Origin: Morganella morganii_D | Lineage (GTDB): Bacteria; Pseudomonadota; Gammaproteobacteria; Enterobacterales; Enterobacteriaceae | Assembly (NCBI GenBank): GCA_044772875.1 | Contig: CP173058.1 | Coordinates: forward strand, 62,001 to 126,000 | Length of the DNA stretch: 64,000 nucleotides | Direction: 5' to 3' | Shown: positions 7,435 through 17,041 of the stretch, piece by piece | Numbering within the stretch: the stretch's first letter is position 1 | How the letters are laid out: the number at the start of each line of letters is the position of its first letter | Translations under genes and position numbers: made by a program | The notes under the pieces: generated by a model | The model's database searches: none | Seen by the model: only the letters and a program-made list of their open reading frames with translations | Told to the model about the DNA's origin: nothing

Positions 7435-8306
7435 AACATTTCATCGCAGTTCGCAGCAAAATACTGGTCTGAACAGGGCGAAACCGGCACAAGACTGACC
7501 AGTTAATTCTCCGTATTATCTGAATAACCCGCAGATTTTCACCCGTTTGCTGATAGTAGCCCGCCGGGTGGTCTTTTAACAGGTACACCCGGATGTCAGG
7601 GTGTTTTTCTGCTGGTGTGCTCACAGAACCGATATCCCGGAGGCTGATATTACGTAAGATGAACAGTATGAGAATAACCGGCAGTGAATATCTGCCTGCC
7701 GCTGTGGTGCGTTATAGTGCATCTGCACCGGCAGATTGGCAAGCCCCGCAGATATTACGGCGGTCAATACAGACAGAGCGAGGTATAACGGGCCTGTATC
7801 CGGGATACGACTATTTATATTTACGGCTATTTTGAGATTATTCTGAGTAAAGGGTACTGCCGGTTCATCATAATCCGGTGAATAACCCGGTATTTTTGCC
7901 GTCTTATCCGTGATTAAGCAGATTGTTTTAATGCGAGGATAGATATAACGGGCGTCAGCCGATTGTAAGATTGCGTATATTATATAGAATCCGGTTGAAC
8001 TTGATGCATAGTTACAGGTCAACTGTTCGGAAGTTTGCAGGAATTAATGAAAAAAGAGGGCAACTGCCGGATTTTTTACATTAATTTTATTCTGTCTGTG
8101 CGTATTTCATCAAATATGTGAAAAAGTCTGCGTTTTTATGCAGCTTTATACTGCGCAGTATATAAAAATTATCTAGAATAGACCGCTCCCTGATGTGATG
8201 TGGACACGCTGTTGGCAAGGTGCAATCTGTGGCTTGTCGCAAAGAAACGTGGTTGGTAAAGTAGACGGGTTTTTTCCGTCCCCGGCTTGCAGGATTATCC
8301 TTTTGT
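7435..8306. other. Long stretch without a supportable gene, between aroQ and mreB
   Basis: About 870 bases. Open frames of up to about 130 codons exist on the minus strand (for example 7621-8022), but they lack ribosome sites, familiar domains and normal codon use. In E. coli csrD and acuI lie between mreB and accB; neither is here and I see no obvious remnant. The right third is AT-rich and must hold the mreB promoters: TAGAAT at 8174-8179 is a possible -10, and a 16-bp palindrome lies at 8147-8162. Confidence 0.5.
8147..8162. promoter_or_regulatory. Perfect 16-bp palindrome upstream of mreB
   Basis: TATACTGCGCAGTATA reads identically on both strands. It lies 145 bases before mreB, just ahead of a possible -10 (8174-8179). 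It could be an operator for a dimeric regulator; it does not match the LexA, CRP, Fur or PurR consensus. Function unknown. Confidence 0.45.
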
Positions 8307-9350
8307 ATGTTTAAAAAAATTCGTGGCATGTTTTCCAACGACTTGTCGATTGACCTGGGTACAGCCAATACCCTGATTTATGTCAAAGGACAAGGCATTG
8401 TTCTGGATGAACCGTCTGTCGTGGCTATCCGCCAGGATCGTCCGGGTTCAACCAAAAGTGTTGCTGCTGTTGGTCATGAGGCCAAACGCATGCTGGGTCG
8501 TACCCCCGGCAATATTGCAGCAATCCGCCCGATGAAAGACGGTGTTATTGCCGACTTTTTTGTGACCGAAAAAATGCTCCAGCATTTTATCAAACAGGTT
8601 CACAGTAACAGTTTTATGCGTCCGAGCCCTCGTGTTCTGGTGTGTGTGCCGGTCGGAGCAACCCAGGTTGAACGCCGTGCCATCCGTGAATCCGCGCTCA
8701 GCGCCGGTGCACGTGAAGTTTATCTGATTGAAGAGCCTGTTTCTGCGGCTATCGGTGCCGGTTTACCGGTGTCAGAAGCGACCGGTTCCATGGTGGTGGA
8801 TATCGGCGGCGGTACAACCGAAGTGGCGGTGATTTCTCTGAACGGTGTGGTTTACTCCTCTTCTGTCCGTATCGGCGGTGACCGTTTTGATGAAGCTATC
8901 ATTAACTATGTGCGCCGTAATTATGGTTCACTGATTGGCGAAGCGACCGCAGAACGTATCAAACACGAAATCGGTTCGGCTTATCCGACTGACGAAGTGC
9001 TTGAGATTGAAGTCCGCGGCCGTAACCTGGCGGAAGGGGTTCCGCGTGGTTTCACCCTGAACTCCAACGAAATTCTGGAAGCCCTCCAGGAGCCGCTGAC
9101 CGGTATTGTCAGCGCAGTGATGCTGGCGCTGGAACAGTGCCCGCCGGAGCTGGCATCCGATATTTCCGAACGCGGAATGGTGCTGACCGGTGGTGGCGCA
9201 CTGTTGCGTAATCTGGATCGTCTGCTGATGGAAGAAACCGGTATTCCGGTGATCGTCGCGGAAGATCCGCTGACCTGTGTCGCCCGCGGCGGCGGCAAAG
9301 CACTTGAGATGATCGACATGCACGGCAGCGATCTTCTCAGTGAGGAATAA
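8307..9350 (+). CDS. mreB: Rod-shape actin homologue MreB
   Basis: A 347-residue protein, near-identical in length and sequence to E. coli MreB. It polymerises under the inner membrane and directs the elongation machinery for lateral wall synthesis. The N-terminal amphipathic segment MFKKIRGMF binds membrane. Actin-type nucleotide motifs are seen: phosphate 1 SIDLGTANTLIYVKG (about 14-28), phosphate 2 VVDIGGGTTEVAV (about 162-174) and the adenosine motif MVLTGGGALLRN (about 290-301). The start ATG at 8307 follows AGGATTATCC, although the spacing is long. First gene of mreBCD. Confidence 0.99.
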   Translation: MFKKIRGMFSNDLSIDLGTANTLIYVKGQGIVLDEPSVVAIRQDRPGSTKSVAAVGHEAKRMLGRTPGNIAAIRPMKDGVIADFFVTEKMLQHFIKQVHSNSFMRPSPRVLVCVPVGATQVERRAIRESALSAGAREVYLIEEPVSAAIGAGLPVSEATGSMVVDIGGGTTEVAVISLNGVVYSSSVRIGGDRFDEAIINYVRRNYGSLIGEATAERIKHEIGSAYPTDEVLEIEVRGRNLAEGVPRGFTLNSNEILEALQEPLTGIVSAVMLALEQCPPELASDISERGMVLTGGGALLRNLDRLLMEETGIPVIVAEDPLTCVARGGGKALEMIDMHGSDLLSEE

Positions 9351-9399
9351 GCGGACTCCCGTCCGTTCAATACTGCAGGCCGGGGGAGTCCGCTCCCCC
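9351..9399 (+). promoter_or_regulatory. Two mutually exclusive hairpins between mreB and mreC
   Basis: GCGGACTCCC (9351-9360) pairs perfectly with GGGAGTCCGC (9384-9393), while GGGGGAG (9382-9388) pairs with CTCCCCC (9393-9399) around a TCCG loop. The two stems share bases, so only one can form. Neither is followed by a T-run. The element could set mRNA processing, stability or polarity, so that far more MreB than MreC/MreD is made. Folding is read from sequence; function is inferred. Confidence 0.6.
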
Positions 9400-9463
9400 A
9401 GCTCGCCGGATACACACTCTGTCTTCCCGGACGGAATTACTGTAGTGCCTGATATCGCATCCT

Positions 9464-10573
9464 ATGAAGCCGATTTTTAGCCGGGGGCCTTCCCTTCAGA
9501 TTCGCATTATTATTGCGGTTATTTTTGCCATCGGACTGATTGTGGTTGATAACCGGATTGATGCCTTTACCAAAATCCGTAACTATCTGGATACGGCGGT
9601 CAGCCCGTTCTATTTTTTAGCCAACGGCCCGCGTCAGTTGCTGGACGGCATTTCTGATAACTTTGCGACCCGTGATCAGCTGGAATTTGAAAACCGCGCA
9701 CTGCGGCAGGAACTGCTGGTTAAAAACAGTCAGAATCAGCTGCTTGAACAGTTCAAGCAGGAAAATGCCCGGCTGCGTGAACTGCTCGGCTCGCCGCTGC
9801 GTCAGGATGAGCACATGATGGTCACTCAGGTGATGGCAGGTGCCAACACCCCGTACCGTGACCAGGTGGTGATCGACAAAGGCAGCCGTGATGGTGTGTA
9901 TGACGGCCAGCCGGTGATCAGTGACAAAGGCGTGGTGGGGCAGGTGATTGCTGTGTCCCAGTTAACCAGCCGCGTTCTGCTGATCTGCGATACCACCCAC
10001 GCACTGCCGATTCAGGTGCTGCGTAACGACATTCGTGTCATTGCATCCGGCACCGGATGTACTGACGATTTACAGCTGGAACCACTGCCGAACAATATTG
10101 ATATCCGCGTGGGGGATGTACTGGTCACATCCGGCCTCGGCGGCCGTTTCCCTGAAGGTTATCCGGTCGGGATCGTCTCTTCGGTGAAAGTGGATAATCA
10201 GCGCGCTTATACCATTATCAGTGCCAAACCGACGGCAGATCTTCAGCGCCTGCGTTATCTGCTCTTATTGTGGGGCGGAGACAGCAATCCGCGTGAGCCT
10301 TCCGGCCCGTCTGAGGTGTACCGGGCGGCCAATGAACGCATCATGCAGGTCATGCCTCAGGTGATCCCGTCACGTCCTGCGCCGGAAACGGATCCGGCTG
10401 CTGTACCACAGGATGTGCCCGCCATCCCGGCACAACCTTCCGGCACCGTGCCGCCTAAACCAAAGCCTGAACAGCCAAAGCCGGCAGACAGCCCGGCCAT
10501 AACCGCACCGGATGTACAGAATCCGGCAACTGACAGCACACCGGCCCGGCCGCTGAGGATGAGGCCGCAATGA
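9464..10573 (+). CDS. mreC: Rod-shape-determining protein MreC
   Basis: A 369-residue bitopic inner-membrane protein (E. coli 367) linking MreB to PBP2 and RodA in the periplasm. A short cytoplasmic N-terminus (MKPIFSRGPSLQIRI) is followed by a single membrane helix (about 14-30), a coiled coil (about 65-110, with ENRALRQELL) and the two-beta-barrel core ending near residue 280. The C-terminal tail from about 300 is rich in Pro, Ala and Lys and probably disordered. Its stop overlaps the mreD start by four bases (ATGA). Confidence 0.98.
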   Translation: MKPIFSRGPSLQIRIIIAVIFAIGLIVVDNRIDAFTKIRNYLDTAVSPFYFLANGPRQLLDGISDNFATRDQLEFENRALRQELLVKNSQNQLLEQFKQENARLRELLGSPLRQDEHMMVTQVMAGANTPYRDQVVIDKGSRDGVYDGQPVISDKGVVGQVIAVSQLTSRVLLICDTTHALPIQVLRNDIRVIASGTGCTDDLQLEPLPNNIDIRVGDVLVTSGLGGRFPEGYPVGIVSSVKVDNQRAYTIISAKPTADLQRLRYLLLLWGGDSNPREPSGPSEVYRAANERIMQVMPQVIPSRPAPETDPAAVPQDVPAIPAQPSGTVPPKPKPEQPKPADSPAITAPDVQNPATDSTPARPLRMRPQ

Positions 10574-11058
10574 ATACCTACCGGGGACAAAACCGGATTA
10601 TTGTCTGGCTCTCTTTTCTGATAGCCTTGGTGCTGCAAATCATGCCCTGGCCGGAACAGATTCAGTTTTACCGTCCGTCGTGGGCGATGCTGTTTCTGAT
10701 CTATTGGGTGATGGCGCTGCCGCACCGGGTCAGTGTCGGATCCGCTTTCTTTCTCGGCATGATTATCGACCTGATTGAAGGCTCCACGCTCGGCGTACAT
10801 GCCCTGAGCCTGTCTATTGTTACCTATCTGGTCTCATTCAGACATCAGCTGCTGCGTAATATGGCGCTGTGGCAGCAGTCGCTGGTTATCATGGTACTGT
10901 CGGTGCTGATGCAGTTCTTTATTTTCTGGTCAGAATTTTTATTGTCCAATATTGTGTTTCATCCGGAAGTCTTCTGGAACAGTCTGGTCAATGGTATCTT
11001 ATGGCCATGGATTTTCTTATTACTGCGTAAGACCCGCCGTCATTTTTCTGTTCATTAA
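10570..11058 (+). CDS. mreD: Rod-shape-determining protein MreD
   Basis: A 162-residue integral membrane protein (E. coli also 162) with about five hydrophobic segments, starting near residues 10-26. Part of the elongasome with MreC, PBP2 and RodA; required for rod shape. Translationally coupled to mreC by an ATGA overlap. maf follows after 47 bases. Confidence 0.97.
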   Translation: MNTYRGQNRIIVWLSFLIALVLQIMPWPEQIQFYRPSWAMLFLIYWVMALPHRVSVGSAFFLGMIIDLIEGSTLGVHALSLSIVTYLVSFRHQLLRNMALWQQSLVIMVLSVLMQFFIFWSEFLLSNIVFHPEVFWNSLVNGILWPWIFLLLRKTRRHFSVH

Positions 11059-11105
11059 TCAGGGAACGGCGGCGTGATACGTTAACAAAACGTCAGGACG
11101 CCTGA

Positions 11106-11717
11106 ATGCTGCCGATTTACCTTGCTTCAACTTCTCCCCGCCGCCGGGAACTTATCCGGCTGCTGAATGTTCAGTGTGAAACACTCTCCCCCTGTATTGA
11201 TGAAATCTGCCGGGACGGTGAACCCGCTGCGGATTATGTGGTGCGCCTGGCGCGGGAGAAAGCACAGGCCGGGGTGGCACTGGCAGCGGAAGAACGGCCG
11301 GTTATCGGCTCTGATACCATTGTGGTGCTCGGCAGCGACATCCTGGAGAAACCCCGGGATGCGGTACATGCCTTTGCCATGCTCAGTGCATTGTCCGGCT
11401 GCACACATCAGGTGATGACAGCTGTCGCGGTTTCTGATCGTTTCCGGACACTCAGCACACTGATTGTGACGGATGTGACATTCCGCCGGTTATCGGATGA
11501 CGAAATAAACGAGTATATTCAGACAGGTGAGCCGATGGACAAAGCCGGCGCTTACGGCATCCAGGGGTTGGGCGGGCGTTATGTCCGCAAAATTAACGGT
11601 AGCTATCATGCTGTGGTGGGATTACCGTTAGCAGAGACTGAGGAATTAATCAAACGGTACACGGATACCCTGAGCGGGGTTGTACCGGCACATACTGATG
11701 GGAAAGAAATACCATGA
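11106..11717 (+). CDS. yhdE: Nucleoside triphosphate pyrophosphatase of the Maf family (YhdE type)
   Basis: A 203-residue Maf/Ham1-fold enzyme, probably hydrolysing dTTP, UTP and modified pyrimidine nucleotides to monophosphates, as E. coli YhdE does. Signature SPRRREL (9-15), the GSDTIVV segment with the catalytic Asp (about 68-74), and GAYGIQGLGGRYV (about 147-159). The ATG at 11106 has AGGA upstream. It overlaps rng by four bases, as in the conserved mre-maf-rng cluster. Confidence 0.95.
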   Translation: MLPIYLASTSPRRRELIRLLNVQCETLSPCIDEICRDGEPAADYVVRLAREKAQAGVALAAEERPVIGSDTIVVLGSDILEKPRDAVHAFAMLSALSGCTHQVMTAVAVSDRFRTLSTLIVTDVTFRRLSDDEINEYIQTGEPMDKAGAYGIQGLGGRYVRKINGSYHAVVGLPLAETEELIKRYTDTLSGVVPAHTDGKEIP

Positions 11718-13183
11718 CAGCCGAGCTTTTAGTCAACGTGACCCCGTCTGAAACACGAGTAGCTTATATTACCGGCGGGATCCTTCAGGAAATACATATT
11801 GAGCGCGAGGCTAAACGCGGTATCGTCGGTAATATCTATAAAGGGCGTGTGAGCCGGGTGCTGCCGGGCATGCAGGCGGCCTTTATCGATATTGGCCTGG
11901 ATAAAGCAGCCTTTCTGCATGCCTCGGATATTATTCCGCACACGGAATGTATTTCCGGGGATGAAAAAGAGAAATTCCGTACCCGCGATATCGGGGAACT
12001 GGTGCATCAGGGGCAGGATATTATTGTACAGGTGGTCAAAGATCCGCTGGGTACCAAAGGCGCGCGCCTGACCACCGATATCACGCTGCCTTCCCGCTAT
12101 CTGGTGTTTATGCCGGGCGCGTCTCATGTGGGTGTTTCCCAGCGCATTGAGAGCGAAGAAGAGCGTGAACGCCTGAAAGATATTGTTGCGGGTTATTGTG
12201 ATGAAGACGGCGGTTTTATTATCCGCACGGCGGCGGAAGGGGTCGGGGAAGAAGAACTGACCTCTGATGCTGCGTTTCTGCGCCGGTTGTGGATCAAAGT
12301 TATCCAGCGTAAAAAACGCAATACCACCCGCACCAAAATATACGGCGAACTGGCGCTGGCACACCGCATTCTGCGGGATTTTGCCGGTGAGTCACTGGAC
12401 CGCATCCGAATCGATTCCCGCCTGGGCTTTAAAGAGTTACAGGAATTTGTGGATGATTACATCCCGGAAATGACCGCCAAACTGGAACTGTACCAGGGCA
12501 GTCAGCCGATTTTTGATCTCTATGATACCGAAAATGAAATTCAGCGGGCAATGGAGCGCAAAGTCGAAATGAAATCAGGCGGATACCTGATTATCGACCA
12601 GACGGAGGCGATGACCACCATTGACATCAACACCGGCGCGTTTGTCGGGCACCGCAATCTGGAAGAAACCATTTTCAATACCAATATCGAGGCCACTCAG
12701 GCAATTGCGCGGCAGTTACGTCTGCGCAACCTCGGTGGTATCATTATCATTGATTTCATTGATATGACCGATGAAGATCACCGCCGCCGGGTGCTGAACT
12801 CGCTGGAGCTGGCGCTGGCCAAAGATCGCGTGAAGACCACTATTAACGGTTTTTCGCAGCTCGGGCTGGTGGAAATGACCCGCAAACGCACGCGGGAGAG
12901 CCTGGAGCATGTATTGTGCGAGAAGTGCCCGACCTGTCAGGGGCGCGGCAGTGTCCGTTCAGTGGATACGGTCTGTTATGAGATTCTGCGCGAGATTGTC
13001 CGCGTACACCATCTGCTGGATGTTGACCGTTTCCTGGTGTATGCCTCACCGGCGGTGACCGAGGCATTGCAGGGGGATGAATCCCATGCTCTGGCAGAGG
13101 TGGAGATTTTTGTCGGTAAACAGGTTCAGGTTCGCGCCGAGCCGCTCTACAGTCAGGAACACTTTGATGTCGTAATGATGTAA
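11714..13183 (+). CDS. rng: Ribonuclease G
   Basis: A 489-residue endoribonuclease (E. coli 489) of the RNase E/G family. It matures the 5' end of 16S rRNA and processes some mRNAs, including adhE. An S1 RNA-binding domain lies at about 38-128 (GNIYKGRVSRVLPGMQAAF). The catalytic DNase I-like domain has the Mg-binding aspartates in DINTG (about 304) and IIDFIDM (about 346-352), and the zinc-link cysteines lie in CEKCPTC (about 404-410). It lacks the long C-terminal degradosome scaffold of RNase E. Confidence 0.98.
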   Translation: MTAELLVNVTPSETRVAYITGGILQEIHIEREAKRGIVGNIYKGRVSRVLPGMQAAFIDIGLDKAAFLHASDIIPHTECISGDEKEKFRTRDIGELVHQGQDIIVQVVKDPLGTKGARLTTDITLPSRYLVFMPGASHVGVSQRIESEEERERLKDIVAGYCDEDGGFIIRTAAEGVGEEELTSDAAFLRRLWIKVIQRKKRNTTRTKIYGELALAHRILRDFAGESLDRIRIDSRLGFKELQEFVDDYIPEMTAKLELYQGSQPIFDLYDTENEIQRAMERKVEMKSGGYLIIDQTEAMTTIDINTGAFVGHRNLEETIFNTNIEATQAIARQLRLRNLGGIIIIDFIDMTDEDHRRRVLNSLELALAKDRVKTTINGFSQLGLVEMTRKRTRESLEHVLCEKCPTCQGRGSVRSVDTVCYEILREIVRVHHLLDVDRFLVYASPAVTEALQGDESHALAEVEIFVGKQVQVRAEPLYSQEHFDVVMM

Positions 13184-13261
13184 TTCATTGGCGGTACACT
13201 GCCGGATATAAGCGGATATCCGGTTCCGCCTGCCTTGACAGCTGCAGGAGAAGGAGAGCCA

Positions 13262-16200
13262 GTGAGGCGACTGCCCGGGATTTTACTGACATGTGTGATT
13301 GTGATGGTGATTGCTGCGGCACTGGTGCTCGGCGGTCTGCGCTACCTATTGCCTCAGATTAATGAATACCGCCCGCAGATCGAACAAAAACTCTCGCAAA
13401 TGACCGGCGCTGTGGTCCGGATTGGTGAAATCAGCGGCCGCTGGCAGGGTTTCGGCCCGGCACTGACACTCCGTGATCTGAGCGTTACCGCCCCGGATGC
13501 GGATATTTCAGCTGAAAAAATCGACTTCTCTCTGGATATCTGGCGGACGCTGTTCCGTTTTCAGGTCAGTTTCCGTGATCTGACTTTCTGGCATATGAAG
13601 CTGGATTACAAACAGCCGCTGAGCAGTGACGGCAGCAGTATTGAAACTGATGATGCTCTGTCCGGGCTCTGGCTGGAACGCTTTGATAATTTTGATCTGC
13701 GCGACAGCGAAATCCGTTTTCTCACACCGTCCGGCGATCCTGCCACCTTACTGGTTTCCCGGCTTTCATGGCTCAATCAGAGCAAACGCCACCGCGCCCA
13801 GGGGGAAATCAGCCTCTCCTCAGTGAATAACCCGCGAGGCTGGTTGCAGGTGCGTCTGGATCTGCGTGATGTAAACGGTCTGCTGGATGAGGGGACTGTC
13901 TACCTCCAGGCGGATGATATTGATATGACACCGTGGTTCAGCCGCTGGCTGCGTGATAACACCGGGCTGAACAAGGCCGGTTTCAGCCTGGCCGGGTGGA
14001 TGACGGTGGAGAAGGGCAAGATAACCCGGGGTCTGGTCAGACTGAACTCCGGCGAGGCGGACTGGCTGGCCGGTAAGGACACTCACAGCCTGGAAGTACA
14101 GGATCTGATGGTGCAGATGCGCCGCCAGGGGGAAGGGTGGCTGTTTAATATTCCGGATCTGTTTAACCTGAAAACAGACGGACAGCAGTGGCCGGAAGGC
14201 AGTCTGTCTCTGCTCTGGATCCCGCCGTCGGCCAAATACGGCGGGAATCCGCATCTGCGTATCCGCGCTAATGATATTGAGCTGGCGCGTCTGAGCAGCA
14301 TTGTGCCGACCTTCTCTTTTCTCACCAATGATATAGTCAAAGCCTGGCAGCAGCGCGACCCGTCAGGTCTTATCCGTGATTTTGCCCTTGATATCACCCC
14401 GGCAACGCCGGAAAACCTTGAGCTGGATGTCTCCTGGCAGGATGTCAGCTGGAAAGCATGGGAAGAATTACCGTCGGTATCTCATTTCAGCGGCGTATTG
14501 CGGGGCGGGCAGGCACGCGGCATCCTGCGTTTTGCTCTCGATGACAGCGTGCTGGATTACCGTCCGGTGTTTACCGCACCGCTGGCGGTAGCAGAAAGCC
14601 GCGGACAGATTCAGTGGAATAATACAGACGGCAACTTCAGTCTCTGGAGTGATAATTTAGATCTGCAATCCGGTGCGCTGCGGGCAAACGGTAATTTCCG
14701 GTATCAGCATGGTAAGGACAGTCCGCCGTCACTCGGGATCCTCGGTGGTGTGACCCTGACGGATGCCGGGGAAGCCTGGCGCTATTTCCCGGTACCGCTG
14801 ATGGGGGAATTCCTGAGCGAATACCTCACGCAGGCACTGATTACCGGGAAAGCAGAAAATGCCACGGTGATATTTCAGGGCAACCCGGCGGATTTTCCGT
14901 TCCGTAAAAACGAAGGGCAATTTCAGATTTGGGTGCCGCTGCGTGATGCCACCTTTAAATATGATCCGGAATGGCCTGCCCTGATGGGATTGAATGTGAA
15001 TCTGAATTTCCATAATTACGGGTTATGGATGACGGCAGAAGAAGCCGGGCTGGGAGAGGCCACAGCCCGCAATCTGAAAGCGGATATCCCGGATTTTACG
15101 GTTGAGCGCCTGTATATTCAGTCCGCTATTGAAGGTAAAGGTGAATCACTGGGTAAGTATTTTGATCAGACGCCGATGAAGAATTCTATCGGTAATACCC
15201 TGGAGCAGCTGAAAATCAACGGTGAGGTTAATGGTGATCTGAAACTGGAAATTCCGCTTAACCACGAAGAAATGGTGCGGGCAACCGGCCATGTTGATCT
15301 GAAAAATAATGATATTGACGTGGTGCCGCTCGGCAGCACACTCAAAGGTGTCAGCGGACAGTTCCGCTTTGATAACGGCGACCTGGAAAGCGACCGTATT
15401 ACTGCTTCCTGGTTCGGGCAGCCGCTGAATATCCGCTTTACCACCAAAGAGAACCCGGCGGACTTTGCCGTGAACATCGATCTGGACGGTAACTGGCAGA
15501 TGAAAGGGATCGACGGGATACCGGCGGCGGTAAAACAGCATGTGACCGGCTCGTTCCCGTGGACGGGAGATGTGAAAATAACCCTGCCGCAAAAAGGGGA
15601 GATGAGCTACACCGTTGATCTGGAAGGTCAGACCGGAAAACTCACCAGCAGCACATTACCGGCTGTCCGGCGCTGGGCAGCGGAGAGCGGCACACTGAAT
15701 GTGCATGCCGCAGGGACAGAACATACCCTGAAAGCCGGGGGGACTCTCGGAAAATCCCTCAGCGTTCTGACGGACTGGCGTCTCGGGGATATCCTGACTC
15801 TCAATGGTGCGGTAATCCGTCCCGGCACAAAAGTACCGGAGAAAGTCACCCCGGATGTTATCAGTATCGCACTGCCGCCAATCAGTGGTGAAGAGTGGGC
15901 AGGCGCGCTGGCAGTTGCGGGACAGAGTCATCAGCAGCCGGCCTCACTGAAACTGCCGGGAAATATTGATATTTCCGCACCGTATGCGGATTTTGCCGGA
16001 CAGCGCTGGAATCAGGTGAAACTGCGCATTCATCCGCAGGAAAACGGCTGGCTGCTCAGTTCCGACGGGCAGGAGCTGCGGGGGGATATCCGTATTCCGG
16101 CTTCCGGGCCGTGGCAGGCAAGTATTGATTATCTCTATTATAATCCGGAGTCGATTCAGAATGCCCTGCCGGAATCGCAGCGTAATGAAACCACCAAAAC

Positions 16201-17041
16201 CGATTACCGTGTCGGCAGCTGGCCTGCGGTCACACTGCGCTGTGAAGCCTGCTGGGTGGGCGGTCTGAATATCGGTACGGTGAATGCAAAAGTCTGGCCG
16301 GAAAATAACTCGCTGGTGCTGGATGCGGCAACCGTCAAAAACAGCGCCAGTGAACTGACACTCAGCGGCCGCTGGGATGCCGGTCTTACGCCGCTGTCGC
16401 ATTTTAAAGGTCAGTTTAAGGGACCTGTCTTTGATAATATGGCCGCATATTTCGGAGTGCTGGTGCCTATCACCGGCTCACCGTTTACCGTGGATTTTGA
16501 CCTGAACTGGCGGGATGTTCCCTGGTCGCCGGACGTGGCAACACTGAACGGCATTGTCAGCACTTCGCTCGGCAAAGGGGCGATTGAGCGGATGGGCGGC
16601 GGTAATGCCGGTAAACTGCTGCGGCTGGTCAGTTTTGATGCATTATTGCGCAAGTTGCAGCTCGATTTCACGGATACCTTCAGTAATGACTTCGTTTTTG
16701 ACAGTATACGCGGTAAAGGCGTGATAAAAGATGGTATTTTAAAGACAACGGATACCCGCGTGGACGGATTAATGGCGGATATCAGCTTTAGCGGTTCAGT
16801 TTATCTTGTGGAGCGTCGTATTGATATGTCGGTGGTTGTCACACCGGAACTCTCTGCGACGGTCGGGGTGGCGACAGCTTTTGTTGTTAACCCGATAGCC
16901 GGAGCGGCAGTCTTTGTGGCCAGTAAAGTACTCGGTCCGCTCTGGAGTAAAATTTCGGTGATACGGTATCACCTGAGCGGTAGTTTAGAAGAGCCGAAGA
17001 TAGATGAAGTTTTGCGTCAGTTAAAGGAGACCCGGGAATGA
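13262..17041 (+). CDS. yhdP: AsmA-like inter-membrane phospholipid transport protein YhdP
   Basis: A 1259-residue protein (E. coli 1266). One N-terminal membrane helix (about 5-27) anchors it in the inner membrane, and the rest is a long repeating-beta-groove periplasmic bridge with DUF3971 and AsmA-like C-terminal parts. YhdP, TamB and YdbH together move phospholipids to the outer membrane. I choose GTG at 13262 (protein begins MRRLPGIL, as in E. coli), since GGAGAAGGAG lies at 13248-13257 just before it; an in-frame TTG 27 bases upstream would precede that ribosome site. It overlaps the next gene by four bases. Confidence 0.96.
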   Translation: MRRLPGILLTCVIVMVIAAALVLGGLRYLLPQINEYRPQIEQKLSQMTGAVVRIGEISGRWQGFGPALTLRDLSVTAPDADISAEKIDFSLDIWRTLFRFQVSFRDLTFWHMKLDYKQPLSSDGSSIETDDALSGLWLERFDNFDLRDSEIRFLTPSGDPATLLVSRLSWLNQSKRHRAQGEISLSSVNNPRGWLQVRLDLRDVNGLLDEGTVYLQADDIDMTPWFSRWLRDNTGLNKAGFSLAGWMTVEKGKITRGLVRLNSGEADWLAGKDTHSLEVQDLMVQMRRQGEGWLFNIPDLFNLKTDGQQWPEGSLSLLWIPPSAKYGGNPHLRIRANDIELARLSSIVPTFSFLTNDIVKAWQQRDPSGLIRDFALDITPATPENLELDVSWQDVSWKAWEELPSVSHFSGVLRGGQARGILRFALDDSVLDYRPVFTAPLAVAESRGQIQWNNTDGNFSLWSDNLDLQSGALRANGNFRYQHGKDSPPSLGILGGVTLTDAGEAWRYFPVPLMGEFLSEYLTQALITGKAENATVIFQGNPADFPFRKNEGQFQIWVPLRDATFKYDPEWPALMGLNVNLNFHNYGLWMTAEEAGLGEATARNLKADIPDFTVERLYIQSAIEGKGESLGKYFDQTPMKNSIGNTLEQLKINGEVNGDLKLEIPLNHEEMVRATGHVDLKNNDIDVVPLGSTLKGVSGQFRFDNGDLESDRITASWFGQPLNIRFTTKENPADFAVNIDLDGNWQMKGIDGIPAAVKQHVTGSFPWTGDVKITLPQKGEMSYTVDLEGQTGKLTSSTLPAVRRWAAESGTLNVHAAGTEHTLKAGGTLGKSLSVLTDWRLGDILTLNGAVIRPGTKVPEKVTPDVISIALPPISGEEWAGALAVAGQSHQQPASLKLPGNIDISAPYADFAGQRWNQVKLRIHPQENGWLLSSDGQELRGDIRIPASGPWQASIDYLYYNPESIQNALPESQRNETTKTDYRVGSWPAVTLRCEACWVGGLNIGTVNAKVWPENNSLVLDAATVKNSASELTLSGRWDAGLTPLSHFKGQFKGPVFDNMAAYFGVLVPITGSPFTVDFDLNWRDVPWSPDVATLNGIVSTSLGKGAIERMGGGNAGKLLRLVSFDALLRKLQLDFTDTFSNDFVFDSIRGKGVIKDGILKTTDTRVDGLMADISFSGSVYLVERRIDMSVVVTPELSATVGVATAFVVNPIAGAAVFVASKVLGPLWSKISVIRYHLSGSLEEPKIDEVLRQLKETRE

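Noticed and set aside
7621..8022. 133-codon open frame on the minus strand between aroQ and mreB
   Set aside because: It has no ribosome site or recognisable family, and atypical codon use; I treat the region as non-coding.
8147..8162. LexA or CRP site at the mreB palindrome
   Set aside because: It lacks CTGT-N8-ACAG and TGTGA-N6-TCACA, so neither regulator is supported.
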